From Vreelandella zhanjiangensis DSM 21076 (GTDB lineage Bacteria; Pseudomonadota; Gammaproteobacteria; Pseudomonadales; Halomonadaceae), in contig NZ_KB898646.1 in assembly GCF_000377665.1 (NCBI RefSeq), positions 682,001 through 746,000 on the forward strand: DNA of 64,000 nucleotides. The letters are read 5' to 3'. Under the pieces are notes generated by a model, which was not told the DNA's origin, did no database searches, and saw nothing but the letters and a program-made list of their open reading frames with translations. Positions 29,889 to 39,817 of this stretch are shown piece by piece (the first letter of the stretch is position 1; each line of letters opens with the position of its first letter). Made by a program: the position numbers and the translations under genes.

Positions 29889-30980
29889 ATGTCCGACACG
29901 CCGGTCGATTTGGACGAACTGCGGCAGCGTATTGATCAACTGGATGGCGATATTCTACGCCTGATCAGTGAGCGTGCTGACTGCGCCCAGAAAGTCGCTC
30001 ACGTTAAGCTTGCTCAAGACAAAGATGCGGTGTTTTACCGTCCTGAGCGCGAAGCGCAGGTATTGCGGCGTATTATGGCGCTAAACCAGGGGCCTCTTGA
30101 TTCTGAAGAGATGGCGCGGCTGTTTCGCGAAATCATGTCGGCGTGTTTGGCTCTTGAGCAGCCCGTCAAAGTGGCTTATTTGGGGCCTGAGGGTACGTTT
30201 ACCCAGCAGGCAGCCTTAAAGCACTTTGGCGGCAGCGCTATCAGTCTGCCCATGGCGGCCATTGATGAAGTCTTTCGTGAAGTGGAAGCCGGCGCGGTTA
30301 ACTACGGTGTTGTGCCCGTTGAAAACTCAACAGAAGGCGTGGTAAACCATACGCTCGACACTTTTATGGATTCTTCTATCCATATTTGTGGTGAGGTCGT
30401 ATTACGTATTCACCATCATCTGTTGATTAGTGATACGACGCGGCGCGATAAGATATCCCGTATCTATTCCCATCCCCAGTCTTTTGGACAGTGCCGCAAG
30501 TGGTTGGATGCGCATTATCCGCACGCGGAACGTGTACCGGTGTCGTCTAATGCTGAAGCAGCCAAGCTGGTAAAAACCGAATGGCACAGCGCGGCAATCG
30601 CTGGCGACATGGCCGCAAAGCTTTACGGCCTTGAGCGTATTGCCGATAAAATTGAAGACCGACCGGATAATTCGACCCGGTTTTTAATTATCGGTAATCA
30701 GCAGGTGCCCATGGCGGGTGACGATAAAACGTCGGTTGTGGTGGCCATGCGTAACTTGCCCGGCGCTCTGCATGATCTGCTAGAGCCTTTCCATCGTCAT
30801 AAAATTGATTTGACGCGTATTGAAACGCGCCCGTCACGCAGCGGTGTCTGGAATTACGTATTCTTCATCGATTTTAAAGGCCATGCTGATGAGCCTCGAG
30901 TCGCTGCCGTGCTGGAAGAAGTCAGGCTGCGTGCCTCTGAACTGCGTGTCTTGGGCTCTTATCCGCAGGGCGTGCTGTGA
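29889..30980 (+). CDS. pheA: Chorismate mutase/prephenate dehydratase
   Basis: 363 residues. Chorismate mutase domain (about 7-90, LRQRIDQLDGDILRLISER), prephenate dehydratase (about 95-270, AYLGPEGTFTQQAA and PVENSTEGVV) and an ACT domain at the end with TRIETRPS, the phenylalanine-sensing motif. Converts chorismate to phenylpyruvate; feedback inhibited by Phe in the family. Its TGA overlaps the GTG start of the next gene. Confidence 0.97.
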   Translation: MSDTPVDLDELRQRIDQLDGDILRLISERADCAQKVAHVKLAQDKDAVFYRPEREAQVLRRIMALNQGPLDSEEMARLFREIMSACLALEQPVKVAYLGPEGTFTQQAALKHFGGSAISLPMAAIDEVFREVEAGAVNYGVVPVENSTEGVVNHTLDTFMDSSIHICGEVVLRIHHHLLISDTTRRDKISRIYSHPQSFGQCRKWLDAHYPHAERVPVSSNAEAAKLVKTEWHSAAIAGDMAAKLYGLERIADKIEDRPDNSTRFLIIGNQQVPMAGDDKTSVVVAMRNLPGALHDLLEPFHRHKIDLTRIETRPSRSGVWNYVFFIDFKGHADEPRVAAVLEEVRLRASELRVLGSYPQGVL

Positions 30981-33265
30981 CGGCTACAGTATTACCGGTT
31001 AATGGTATGCCTTCATGCCACGAACAGCGCCTGCTGATCGTTGGCTTGGGCTTGATTGGCGGGTCCTTGGCGGCAGCCTTGCGTGCCTCAGGATTTAAGG
31101 GCGTGATCACGGCCTGTGATCCAAGCGAAGATGAAATTGCCCGCGGTATCGATATGGGGTTAATCGATACCGGTGGCGTGGCGCTTGCTGAGCAAGTGGC
31201 AGGCGCCAGCATGATCGTTATCGCGGTACCTGTGCTGGCAATGGAGTCGGTGATGGCGTCGCTTGCAGACCTGCTCACACATGCTGCTAGCAACGTCGTG
31301 CTAACGGATGTGGGCAGTACGAAGGCGACTATCCGTGACTGCGCGGCACGTGTGTTTGGCCGAGTGCCGCCCAATATGGTGTTGGGCCATCCTATAGCAG
31401 GCTCAGAAAAGAGCGGTGTAGTGGCGGCGAACCCGGCGCTTTATTTGCATCACAACGTTATTTTGACCCCTGAGCCGGATGTTGATCCAGGTGCTTTGAT
31501 GCGGGTGCGCGCGTTGTGGCAGGCCTGCGGCGCCAACGTGCTGGAGATGGACGTTGAGCGTCACGATCAGGTGTTGGCGCGGACCAGCCATTTACCCCAT
31601 CTATTAGCATTTTCATTGGTTGATACGCTTGCCCGCCAGGATGAGCGTCTTGAGATATTTCGATACGCCGCCGGAGGTTTTCGCGACTTTACGCGTATCG
31701 CTGGCAGCGACCCGGTGATGTGGCGGGATATCTTTACGGCCAATCGCGAGGCGGTGCTGGCGTCACTGGATGATTTTGAAGCAGGTCTTGCCCGGCTGCG
31801 CCAAGCGATTGAGCAGGGCGATAGCGATGCCCTTATTGCGACCTTTGATCGTGCCAGCCATGCACGGCATTACTTTGATACGTTATTGAATAAAACCAGC
31901 TATCAAGCGGAATATAATATGCAACCACAAGGTAAGGTAACTTATCGAGTACGGCCAGGCGGCCAGGCTCAAGGCCGTTTGCGCGTACCGGGCGATAAAT
32001 CCATGTCGCATCGCTCCATTATGCTGGGCGCCCTCGCCGAAGGCGTGACTGAAGTCAAAGGATTTCTTGAGGGTGAAGATAGCCTGGCCACGTTGCAAGC
32101 CTTTCGTGAAATGGGCGTGGCGATCGAAGGCCCGCATCAGGGGCGTGTAACGATTCACGGTGTGGGAATGAAGGGCCTTAAAGCACCGGCCGGACCGATT
32201 TATGTTGGTAACTCTGGAACCGCCATGCGGCTGTTCGCGGGGCTTTTGGCCGGGCAGGCATTTGATAGTGAGCTTACTGGTGATGAGTCGTTGACCAAGC
32301 GTCCCATGGCGCGTGTGGCTGATCCGCTGCGCTTGATGGGTGCTGCTATTGAGACTGCTGAGGGTGGTCGTCCGCCATTAAAAATTAAAGGTGGCACGGC
32401 GCTTAAAGGCATTTTCTACGACATGCCCATGGCTAGCGCCCAAGTAAAATCATGCCTTTTATTGGCAGGGCTTTATGCCGAAGGTGAAACCCGCGTGCGC
32501 GAACCAGCGCCAACGCGTGATCATACTGAGCGTATGCTTAATGGTTTTGGCTATTCAGTGTCACGCGAAGGGGACACCTGTTGGTTGCAGGGTGGCGGAG
32601 CCTTAAGCGCCGGCCCAATTGACGTCCCCTCCGATATTTCATCGGCGACGTTCTTTATGGTGGCTGCAGCGATTACCCCAGGGGCCGATATCACCCTTGA
32701 GCATGTAGGTATTAACCCGACCCGTATTGGGGTCATCAATATTCTTACGCTGATGGGCGCCAATCTTGAGCTTCTTAACGAAGCTGAAGTGGGCGGTGAG
32801 CCGGTAGCCGACATTCGCATTCGATATGCGCCGCTGAAAGGTATCAATATTCCGGTCGATCAAGTGCCGCTTGCGATTGATGAATTCCCTGCGCTATTTA
32901 TAGCCGCCGCTAACGCCCAAGGTACAACGCGCTTGCGTGGTGCTGAAGAGCTGCGCGTTAAAGAGTCTGATCGTATTCAGGCCATGGCCGATGGGTTGGC
33001 AACTTTAGGCGTTGAGCATACGGTAGTTGAGGATGGTATCGATATCCTGGGTAACGCTGACGCACAAGTGCCAAGCTACGGCGGTGGACGTATTGATAGC
33101 TTAGGTGATCATCGTATCGCCATGGCGTTTGCGATTGCTTCACTGCGGGCTAGTGACGACATTATCATTGATGACTGCGCCAATGTGGCAACGTCATTCC
33201 CCAGCTTCGTTGAACTGGCTAATAAAATTGGCATGAAGGTTAACGTGGAGGGGCAGCATGACTAA
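30977..33265 (+). CDS. aroA: Prephenate dehydrogenase fused to EPSP synthase (TyrA-AroA)
   Basis: 762 residues. The first 310 or so are TyrA ([31 protein letters not shown]), the rest EPSP synthase ([37 protein letters not shown]). The same fusion is known in pseudomonads and relatives. The two activities are the last tyrosine-specific step after prephenate and the shikimate pathway step before chorismate. The start is GTG 30977, overlapping the pheA stop (GTGA) with AGGG before it; ATG 31007 has no ribosome site. No hisC-type aminotransferase lies between pheA and this gene. It overlaps cmk by 8 bases. Confidence 0.96.
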   Translation: MTATVLPVNGMPSCHEQRLLIVGLGLIGGSLAAALRASGFKGVITACDPSEDEIARGIDMGLIDTGGVALAEQVAGASMIVIAVPVLAMESVMASLADLLTHAASNVVLTDVGSTKATIRDCAARVFGRVPPNMVLGHPIAGSEKSGVVAANPALYLHHNVILTPEPDVDPGALMRVRALWQACGANVLEMDVERHDQVLARTSHLPHLLAFSLVDTLARQDERLEIFRYAAGGFRDFTRIAGSDPVMWRDIFTANREAVLASLDDFEAGLARLRQAIEQGDSDALIATFDRASHARHYFDTLLNKTSYQAEYNMQPQGKVTYRVRPGGQAQGRLRVPGDKSMSHRSIMLGALAEGVTEVKGFLEGEDSLATLQAFREMGVAIEGPHQGRVTIHGVGMKGLKAPAGPIYVGNSGTAMRLFAGLLAGQAFDSELTGDESLTKRPMARVADPLRLMGAAIETAEGGRPPLKIKGGTALKGIFYDMPMASAQVKSCLLLAGLYAEGETRVREPAPTRDHTERMLNGFGYSVSREGDTCWLQGGGALSAGPIDVPSDISSATFFMVAAAITPGADITLEHVGINPTRIGVINILTLMGANLELLNEAEVGGEPVADIRIRYAPLKGINIPVDQVPLAIDEFPALFIAAANAQGTTRLRGAEELRVKESDRIQAMADGLATLGVEHTVVEDGIDILGNADAQVPSYGGGRIDSLGDHRIAMAFAIASLRASDDIIIDDCANVATSFPSFVELANKIGMKVNVEGQHD

Positions 33266-33947
33266 GCGTATCCCTGTTCTGGCCATCGATGGACCCGGTG
33301 GGGCAGGTAAGGGAACCATTAGCAGTTTGGTTGCCGAACGTTTGGGCTGGCACTTGCTGGATAGCGGAGCGCTTTATAGGTTAACGGCTACCGCGGCGGT
33401 GAAGCACGGCATTGCGCTTGATGACGAAGAGGCGGTTGCAGCATTAGCCGAATCGCTGGATGTAGCGTTCCCCATTGAGGGCGGTAAGCCTCGTACGCTG
33501 CTTGAAGGTAATGATGTAAGCCAGTCGATCCGGACCGAAAAAACCGGCGAGTTGGCTTCGCAGGTGGCCGCACTGCCGGCCGTTCGCGCTGCTCTATTGC
33601 AGCGTCAGCGAGATTTTCAAAAAGCGCCAGGACTCGTGGCCGATGGCCGCGATATGGGAACCGTGGTATTCACGGATGCGCCATTAAAGATATTTTTAAC
33701 CGCTAGTGCTGAAGAGCGTGCGCGTCGACGCCATCTTCAGTTGCAGGAAGCGGGCATGGATGCTAGTCTTTCGAGTCTTTTGAAGGAGATTCAGGCACGC
33801 GATGCACGCGACACGCAGCGCAGCGTGGCACCTCTCAAGCCGGCAGATGATGCCATTACGCTTGATACCACGCGCCTGAGCATACCGGAAGTGGTTGAAC
33901 GGCTGACGGAATTGCTTGCCCAGAAAGGGTTAGCATCCGACACCTGA
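33258..33947 (+). CDS. cmk: Cytidylate kinase
   Basis: 229 residues. P-loop [15 protein letters not shown]-binding [10 protein letters not shown] and [10 protein letters not shown], and the lid RRHLQLQE region. Phosphorylates CMP and dCMP in pyrimidine recycling. Overlaps aroA by 8 bases; followed by a 195-base gap before rpsA, the usual cmk-rpsA arrangement. Confidence 0.97.
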   Translation: MTKRIPVLAIDGPGGAGKGTISSLVAERLGWHLLDSGALYRLTATAAVKHGIALDDEEAVAALAESLDVAFPIEGGKPRTLLEGNDVSQSIRTEKTGELASQVAALPAVRAALLQRQRDFQKAPGLVADGRDMGTVVFTDAPLKIFLTASAEERARRRHLQLQEAGMDASLSSLLKEIQARDARDTQRSVAPLKPADDAITLDTTRLSIPEVVERLTELLAQKGLASDT

Positions 33948-34142
33948 TTCTCCCTTGCGGCGTTTTTGGAAAGGTGTCACGACGTGGCAGGGCGGCAGTT
34001 CATATGATCGTTCATATCAGTGAGCCCGGTCAGGTCTAACCAGCGCTAACACCTCCAAAAGCAGAGTGACATTAGGCCCGTACTCGCTGGTGGTACGGAG
34101 AAGGCATTTATGCCTCAACAACGTTGATCACGTAGGAAAACC

Positions 34143-35819
34143 ATGAGCGAAAGCTTTGCTGAACTGTTTGAACAGTCCCTTAACGACATTAACATGGAGC
34201 CAGGCGCTATCGTCGCGGCTCAAGTTGTCGACATCGATGGCGACTGGGTTACCGTCAATGCTGGTCTGAAATCTGAAGGCCAAATTCCGGCGGCACAATT
34301 CCGCGATGAAAATGGCGAGTTAAACATCGCTATCGGTGACGACGTTCACGTTGCACTGGAAGCCGTAGAAGATGGCTTCGGTGAAACGCGTCTGTCCCGT
34401 GAAAAAGCCAAGCGCGCAGAAGCTTGGAAGATTCTGGAAGCCGCCTTCGAGAAAGACGAAATCATCAAAGGCGTGATCAACGGTAAAGTCAAAGGCGGCT
34501 TCACTGTCGACGTCGACTCTATCCGTGCCTTCCTGCCGGGTTCTTTGGTCGACGTACGTCCGGTTCGCGATACTGCGCATTTGGAAAATAAAGAGCTGGA
34601 CTTTAAAGTCATCAAGCTTGATCCGAAGCGCAATAACGTTGTTGTTTCTCGTCGTGCCGTTCTTGAAGCTGAAAACAGTGCCGAGCGCGAAGCGCTGTTG
34701 GCAACGCTTCAGGAAGGCCAGCAGATCAAAGGTATCGTTAAGAACCTGACAGACTACGGCGCGTTCGTAGATCTGGGTGGTGTTGACGGCCTACTGCATA
34801 TCACCGATATGGCGTGGAAACGCATCAAGCATCCGTCTGAAATCGTTGCTGTTGGCGACGAGATCAACGTTAAAGTGCTTAAGTTTGACCGTGAGCGCAA
34901 TCGCGTTTCACTGGGTCTGAAGCAATTGGGCGAAGATCCGTGGGTCAACATTAAACAGCGTTACCCGGAAGGCACCAAAGTACATGCTGTGGTCACTAAT
35001 CTGACCGATTACGGCTGCTTTGCTGAGCTGGAAGAAGGCGTTGAAGGTCTGGTTCACGTTTCTGAAATGGATTGGACCAACAAAAACATCCATCCGTCTA
35101 AAGTTGTCCAAGTGGGCGACGATGTTGACGTGATGGTGCTGGATATCGACGAAGAGCGTCGTCGTATTTCTCTGGGTATCAAGCAGTGTACTGCTAACCC
35201 GTGGGAAACGTTCAACGCTGAATACAACAAGGGCGACCGTGTTTCAGGTACCATCAAGTCAATCACTGACTTTGGTATCTTTATCGGCCTTGAAGGCGGT
35301 ATCGATGGTCTGGTTCACCTGTCCGACATTTCCTGGACAGAGACTGGTGAAGAAGCGGTTCGTAACTTCAAGAAAGGCGATGAAGCCGAAGCCGTTATTC
35401 TGTCTATCGATCCTGAGCGTGAGCGCATTTCTTTAGGTATCAAGCAAATGGATTCCGATCCTGTTGCTGAATACCTGTCTGTTAACGATAAGGGCAGCAT
35501 TGTGACTGGCCGTATTGTTGAAGTAGACGCTAAAGAAGCACACGTTGAGCTGGCAACCGATGTTATTGCCATTCTCAAAGCCTCTGAAATCAGTGCTGAC
35601 CGTGTTGAAGACGCGCGCAATGTACTGAATGAAGGCGACAGCGTTGAAGCACGTATCATCAATGTCGATCGCAAGAGCCGTCAGATCAATCTGTCGATCA
35701 AAGCGAAAGAGCAAGACGATACTCGTCAGAACCTGAAGAAACTGCGTGACCAGGAACCCGAAGCTGGTGGTCCGACCACTATCGGTGACCTGATCAAGCA
35801 GCAGATGGGCCAAGACTAA
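34143..35819 (+). CDS. rpsA: 30S ribosomal protein S1
   Basis: 558 residues with six S1 RNA-binding repeats. The first two bind the ribosome, the last four bind mRNA; repeat cores such as [24 protein letters not shown] and [12 protein letters not shown] are plain. Preceded by 195 bases of leader, with AGGAA before the ATG and an invertible GGCAT/ATGCC element near 34110. A strong terminator follows, so the gene usually next to it in gammaproteobacteria, ihfB, is not in this operon. Confidence 0.98.
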   Translation: MSESFAELFEQSLNDINMEPGAIVAAQVVDIDGDWVTVNAGLKSEGQIPAAQFRDENGELNIAIGDDVHVALEAVEDGFGETRLSREKAKRAEAWKILEAAFEKDEIIKGVINGKVKGGFTVDVDSIRAFLPGSLVDVRPVRDTAHLENKELDFKVIKLDPKRNNVVVSRRAVLEAENSAEREALLATLQEGQQIKGIVKNLTDYGAFVDLGGVDGLLHITDMAWKRIKHPSEIVAVGDEINVKVLKFDRERNRVSLGLKQLGEDPWVNIKQRYPEGTKVHAVVTNLTDYGCFAELEEGVEGLVHVSEMDWTNKNIHPSKVVQVGDDVDVMVLDIDEERRRISLGIKQCTANPWETFNAEYNKGDRVSGTIKSITDFGIFIGLEGGIDGLVHLSDISWTETGEEAVRNFKKGDEAEAVILSIDPERERISLGIKQMDSDPVAEYLSVNDKGSIVTGRIVEVDAKEAHVELATDVIAILKASEISADRVEDARNVLNEGDSVEARIINVDRKSRQINLSIKAKEQDDTRQNLKKLRDQEPEAGGPTTIGDLIKQQMGQD

Positions 35820-35845
35820 GCTATTTAGTCGTTGGTTCTAAGAAG

Positions 35846-35871
35846 CGCCGCCCTATGGGCGGCGTTTTTTT
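35846..35871 (+). terminator. Terminator after rpsA
   Basis: CGCCGCCC and GGGCGGCG form an 8-bp GC stem with a TAT loop followed by seven T, 26 bases after the rpsA stop. Confidence 0.92.
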
Positions 35872-36112
35872 GTTTGTGAGTTTACTGTTCTCTAGTGATA
35901 TTGTTTTATTAGATTGACGCTAATAAAAATATTTAAACGTTTATAAAACTACATTAAACGCTTAAAAAAATATTAGTAGTCGAATGAAAACCGGCTAGAC
36001 TATTGTCAAAGTGTAGTTTTAACGTAATAATGAGCACGCATTCTGAACTAATGGATATTGTGTAGGTCGATTCAATATCTAGTAGATAAACCTGAAGTAT
36101 AAGGACTCCCCC

Positions 36113-36490
36113 ATGTCACTTTTAAATGAATATATTCAAAAAGAGCAGCAACTTAAGCAGCTTCAAGAAGACTTGCAACGTCTTGAAGGCGATCAGCGTT
36201 TAAAAAGCGAGTTGGAATTCAAAGCTAAGCTTGAAGCGCTGATGAACGAATTTGGTAAGCGTGCGGCAGATGTTATTGCACTGTTAGACCCCGCGAATGA
36301 TCAGCGTGGTGCAAAAGCGGCTGCAGGTAATAATGCTAATCGCCGTAAGCGTCGTCTTAAAATTTACAAAAACCCCAAAACGGGTGAAGTAATTGAGACC
36401 CGTGGCGGTAACCACAAAGGATTGCGTAGCTGGAAAGATGAATACGGTGACGAAACTGTTGAGTCTTGGCTGGAAAGCATGGAAGACTAA
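36113..36490 (+). CDS. mvaT: H-NS family nucleoid protein, MvaT type
   Basis: 125 residues. The N-terminal coiled coil (about 3-60, YIQKEQQLKQLQEDLQRL) is for self-association; the C-terminal DNA-binding part (about 80-125) has KIYKNPKTGEVIETRGGNH and LRSWKDEYG, as in MvaT/TurB of Pseudomonas rather than enteric H-NS. Such proteins bind AT-rich DNA and silence foreign genes. The upstream 290 bases (35,820-36,112) are strikingly AT-rich, which suits self-regulation. Confidence 0.85.
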   Translation: MSLLNEYIQKEQQLKQLQEDLQRLEGDQRLKSELEFKAKLEALMNEFGKRAADVIALLDPANDQRGAKAAAGNNANRRKRRLKIYKNPKTGEVIETRGGNHKGLRSWKDEYGDETVESWLESMED

Positions 36491-36501
36491 ATAGTAATGA
36501 T

Positions 36502-36535
36502 CGGCATTTCTACTAAGAAATGCCGTTTTTGTTTT
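36502..36535 (+). terminator. Terminator after mvaT
   Basis: CGGCATTTCT and AGAAATGCCG form a 10-bp perfect stem with a four-base loop followed by TTTTTGTTTT, 11 bases past the mvaT stop. Confidence 0.9.
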
Positions 36536-37537
36536 ATCTCTGTTTAACGTTTTAAAAAAGATTTAAACCGTGCGAAGTCCAGCCGCTCATAGCGGTTAAT
36601 AGACCCGCAAAATTCTTAATTCAGATTGGTGGCGTTGCTACTGCGTTTCTATGCCGCGACCAAAGCTGGTTTTACGTATTGAATGATTGCGTAAACTAGT
36701 TGAAATGCTCCGTCTGCATCAGATGATGGGCAACACGACCCGGTAAGCACCATAAGTATTTTCAAGGTATAATCCTATGGCGTTTCTCAGGCAAGACGGT
36801 ATCGAATCGCTCCCTGGTGCATTTGCTTTGATTGATTAGCAGGTCGGTATGAAAGGGAGGGCTGCGCTGAGCCTCTGCAGCAAGCATTTGGCCTGCCAAT
36901 GCAGATTGACCAGGTTTGCAAAAAAAGCGTCGCACAAGGCGCTTAATCAGATATTTTGCCGCACTTACCGTAGTCTTTTTGCCTTGATAGCCATCGCTAA
37001 ATAATTGAGAGTCGTTTGATTGTAAACTACGCTCTTTATTGATGGAGCTGACGTTCAGCCGTAGGCGCTAGGTACGCTAGATGATCCTCAACATCGCTAC
37101 TGTTGGGTGAGTTTTTACAGCTCGGATTTTTAGCTCGTACCAGCATGTTGAATATTGTTTAGCCGTGCATTTCTGTAGTTACATGCGTTGGCGATGTCGA
37201 TTTTTTCAGTGCTATGAGCTTTTAATGATTATCTGACGAGCCATAACTGTTGGCGGGTCGGTTCACAATTGCCTATATATTCTTAAGCAAAGTGGTGGTG
37301 GGTATTTTCCCTTTCGTTGCTAGGTTATATCCATCTACCTGTAGCACTCTGCATCAACAGATCTGCATCAACAGATCTGCATTGATAGGGTTGCGTGTTA
37401 TGGCGACTTGAGGGTTGCATTCCATCAAGCAAAAAGTAATTGTTGGATTAACTTTACGCAATTGAGTACAACTTGTGGAAAAATACCTGTCTAACAGGTG
37501 CTTCGACCATTTCAAGTAAGGTGTAAATGAAACATCA
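36536..37537. other. Gene-free kilobase between mvaT and the next small gene
   Basis: No reading frame with a start and good family content was found on either strand. It holds a 14-bp direct repeat (37349-37376), a small hairpin GCTGA-CGT-TCAGC near 37,050, and a minus-strand open stretch of about 100 codons (roughly 36,773-37,071) that has no ATG until near its end. The base composition is mixed, with many dead codons, so it may be decayed coding sequence or a leader or RNA region; I cannot say which. Confidence 0.5.
37349..37382. repeat. 14-bp tandem repeat
   Basis: CTGCATCAACAGAT occurs twice without a gap (37349-37362 and 37363-37376) and starts a third time (CTGCAT). No spacer or palindrome is present, so it is not a CRISPR repeat. 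Confidence 0.85.
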
Positions 37538-37876
37538 ATGAAATATCACAAAGCTCCAAAACAGTTGGATGAACGTGACAAGCTGCGCAAGTTTCGTGAG
37601 TTGGATGATGCATTTGCGCAGGCATTACGTCAGTTGGAAGATCCCAATAGTGGCTTTGATATTCCAACAGGGCCCCCGGTACGCTCTTTGGCCGCGTTAG
37701 AAAAAGACGACGCAGATGAACAGCTACAGGTAAGAGATCGTTTGTTCGAGCAGCAGTTGAAAGCGTTAATGAGCGAATACGATCAATCAGACCGGGCATT
37801 AAATGAACTGATTTCAACCTTGTTGGAATATGATCTCTGGCCGCAAGATCAGGTACCGGATATTTCTACGCCTTAA
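37538..37876 (+). CDS. Hypothetical protein, 112 residues
   Basis: A soluble, strongly charged and mostly helical protein that I do not recognise; the N-terminus reads MKYHKAPKQLDERDKLRKFR and the end is acidic. The best ribosome site (TAAGG at 37517) suits a tiny frame, ATG 37527 coding MKHQ and stop, whose TGA overlaps this gene's ATG (ATGA). Translation may therefore restart here after the tetrapeptide. A convergent hairpin follows the stop. Confidence 0.6.
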   Translation: MKYHKAPKQLDERDKLRKFRELDDAFAQALRQLEDPNSGFDIPTGPPVRSLAALEKDDADEQLQVRDRLFEQQLKALMSEYDQSDRALNELISTLLEYDLWPQDQVPDISTP

Positions 37877-37889
37877 CCCTTATGTATGT

Positions 37890-37920
37890 CTGTTGATGGT
37901 TCAGCGTTAACCGTCAACAG
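37890..37920. terminator. Hairpin between the 112-residue gene and tus
   Basis: CTGTTGATGGTT pairs with AACCGTCAACAG (12 bp, one wobble) with a seven-base loop, ending four bases before the tus stop. No T-run follows on either strand, so termination is inferred from the convergent position. Confidence 0.5.
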
Positions 37921-37923
37921 GCC

Positions 37924-38805
37924 TTACTGCCGGTAGCGATAAATCCGTAAGCTAGGCAGGTATACATCGTGCTCAAGCTTCTCGTCACGTCTTTTAGCCC
38001 GTGTGCGCTCTAAGGGCGGCTGTACGGGAGGCGAGTTAACATGGGGCAGGCGCTGATCAGGGGCGGGAACAAACAGGGGCATGGCAATATTAAGAGCCCG
38101 TCGCGAGTGTCCATCAAGTAACGGTTCGGTAAAAAAGAGGTTGGCTCGCATTAAAGGCGCCTGCGCTTGTACTTGTGCCAATATCTCACTGCTGGGAAGG
38201 GCAGCCAACTTACGTAGCTGAATGCGTACGTGTGGTGCTTCTGTATCCAGCTGCATCAATTTTTGTTCTGCCTCCTGGACGCTCAGTCGCTTGATCGAGC
38301 GGCCGCTACTGTACCAGGCAAGCCGTATGCGCGAGACGGGCGCCTCAGCGATAGGCAGGTGTCGCCAGCACTGCTTAAGATGCAGCCTGGCAAAGCCACT
38401 GCGCCGCAGTACATTGTCCACGTGAGGGTGACGTTGCGGTAGGCGGTGTTTAATTTCTCCAAACGCTTTTGGAGAGAGTGCTTTTATTTTTTGAATTAAC
38501 TCGCTAATCGCCGTTTTAGCATGATTAATTGCGCCTACTGTTTCGATCAGCGGTTCGTCAGCCGCAATCACCCCTACGTAATTACGTGTTTCCCGCCCGT
38601 CCTGGCCTTCCTGATGCCACATATCCAGCAGCGCGTGGCGCAGCCAGTCGGAATCAACGGTCGGCTGATGCAGGACCCACGTAGCCGGACGCTGCCGTTC
38701 GTAAAGGGCCAGAGCCGTCTCAATAGTGCCAACCAGATGGTCAAATCGATCATCAAGCTCATGCAATAAGCGATATGCGGTTACGTCGGGTTCCTGCATG
38801 GCCAA
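37924..38805 (-). CDS. tus: DNA replication terminus site-binding protein (Tus)
   Basis: 293 residues, against 309 for E. coli Tus. Stretches align along the length by eye: [20 protein letters not shown] with the corresponding [28 protein letters not shown] with [16 protein letters not shown] with DIAALPQNA, and [11 protein letters not shown] with IPRLHLYVAD at the end. Tus binds Ter sites and stops the replication fork from one side. The start may be TTG 38805, because GAGGT lies five bases before it; ATG 38799 two codons later is the alternative. Residues of the locking pocket could not be placed with confidence. yacG is upstream on the same strand. Confidence 0.75.
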   Translation of the reverse strand: [293 protein letters not shown]

Positions 38806-38832
38806 TATTTACCTCACCTGATCAACTATCCG

Positions 38833-39066
38833 TTAAGAAAGAGGCGCATCTTTATCAGCTTGTGCCAACAGGGTGTCTAGATCAGCTTCGTCCATGGCCG
38901 ATTCGCCTGCGATGCGGTGCGATTCTTCTGCCCACGCGCCAAAATCAATTAACTGACAGCGCTTGCTGCAAAACGGTCGATAGGTGCTTTCAGGTGACCA
39001 GGCAACCGCTTTGCCGCATTGTGGGCAGTTAACTTCAAGCGGGGCATCATTGGCGGAATGAGACAT
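38833..39066 (-). CDS. yacG: DNA gyrase inhibitor YacG
   Basis: 77 residues with a single zinc finger: Cys14, Cys17 (CPQC), Cys33 and Cys37 (CSKRC). The acidic C-terminal tail is family-like. In E. coli YacG binds GyrB and blocks DNA binding. It stands between coaE and tus; coaE and yacG are commonly linked to type IV pilus genes as here. Confidence 0.92.
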   Translation of the reverse strand: MSHSANDAPLEVNCPQCGKAVAWSPESTYRPFCSKRCQLIDFGAWAEESHRIAGESAMDEADLDTLLAQADKDAPLS

Positions 39067-39097
39067 AACAAAAAAATCCTAAAATTAAAAAATTAAA

Positions 39098-39688
39098 TCA
39101 GCCGTTACGGTAGGCTCTGTCCAAGCGCTCGACTTGTTCCATCAAGTGGGCATGGTTACCACTGTTATCAATCACGTCGTCGGCTTTCGCTAAGCGCTCT
39201 TCACGGGAAAGCTGAGCGGCAATAATTGCGTGAACCTGCTTAGCGCTTACCCCGTCGCGGGCGAGCGTGCGTGAAAGCTGCATGTCGATCGGTACATCCA
39301 CCACGATTGAACGGGCAACCAAAGCATCTTGGCCAGATTCAAAAAGTAGCGGTGAGACGAGTAAAACGTAAGGCGAGTGACCAGATAAATGTGTCAGGTG
39401 TTCAATCAGGCGTTCTCTGATTCGAGGATGTGTTACCGCTTCAAGCCACTGGCGTTTGGATGGGTCTTCGAAAATCAGTGAGCGCAGCGTCGCTCTATCA
39501 AGCGTGCCATCTGTTTTGGCAACACGCTGACCAAAGTAATTGATGATTGCGCTTAGTGCAGGCTCGCCTGGCTCAACTATCTCCCGGGCGACATCGTCGG
39601 CATCGACCCAACCGATACCTAATGATTCAAATGCGCGTGCAACCGTTGACTTCCCTGAACCAATACCACCGGTTAAGCCAATAATCAT
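39098..39688 (-). CDS. coaE: Dephospho-CoA kinase
   Basis: 196 residues. P-loop GLTGGIGSGKST at the N-terminus, DADDVAREIVEPG and VSPLLFESGQD. Last step of coenzyme A synthesis. Runs with pilD upstream (129-base gap) and yacG downstream, a pilD-coaE-yacG order seen in many gammaproteobacteria. Confidence 0.97.
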   Translation of the reverse strand: MIIGLTGGIGSGKSTVARAFESLGIGWVDADDVAREIVEPGEPALSAIINYFGQRVAKTDGTLDRATLRSLIFEDPSKRQWLEAVTHPRIRERLIEHLTHLSGHSPYVLLVSPLLFESGQDALVARSIVVDVPIDMQLSRTLARDGVSAKQVHAIIAAQLSREERLAKADDVIDNSGNHAHLMEQVERLDRAYRNG

Positions 39689-39817
39689 AGCTGCCCTTCA
39701 ATACGTTCTTTGAGGCTTTATTTTACGCGCTTTTAAGTGGAAAGTCGGTACCTTCCGATTGATATCCTGACCATAAAAAATGATTGATAGGCCAGGGAGT
39801 GGCGCGATGTTGAAATA

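Noticed and set aside
36773..37071. Minus-strand coding gene of about 100 codons
   Set aside because: It has no ATG, GTG or TTG near a ribosome site until late in the frame and no recognisable family; an open stretch this long can occur by chance.
37142..37156. Ter site AGCATGTTGAATATTG
   Set aside because: Only the outer half matches the E. coli Ter consensus; the essential GTAAC core is missing.
37349..37382. CRISPR array
   Set aside because: Repeats are 14 bases, adjacent without spacers, and no cas genes are present; the 19-bp array at 57,042 is rejected for the same reason.
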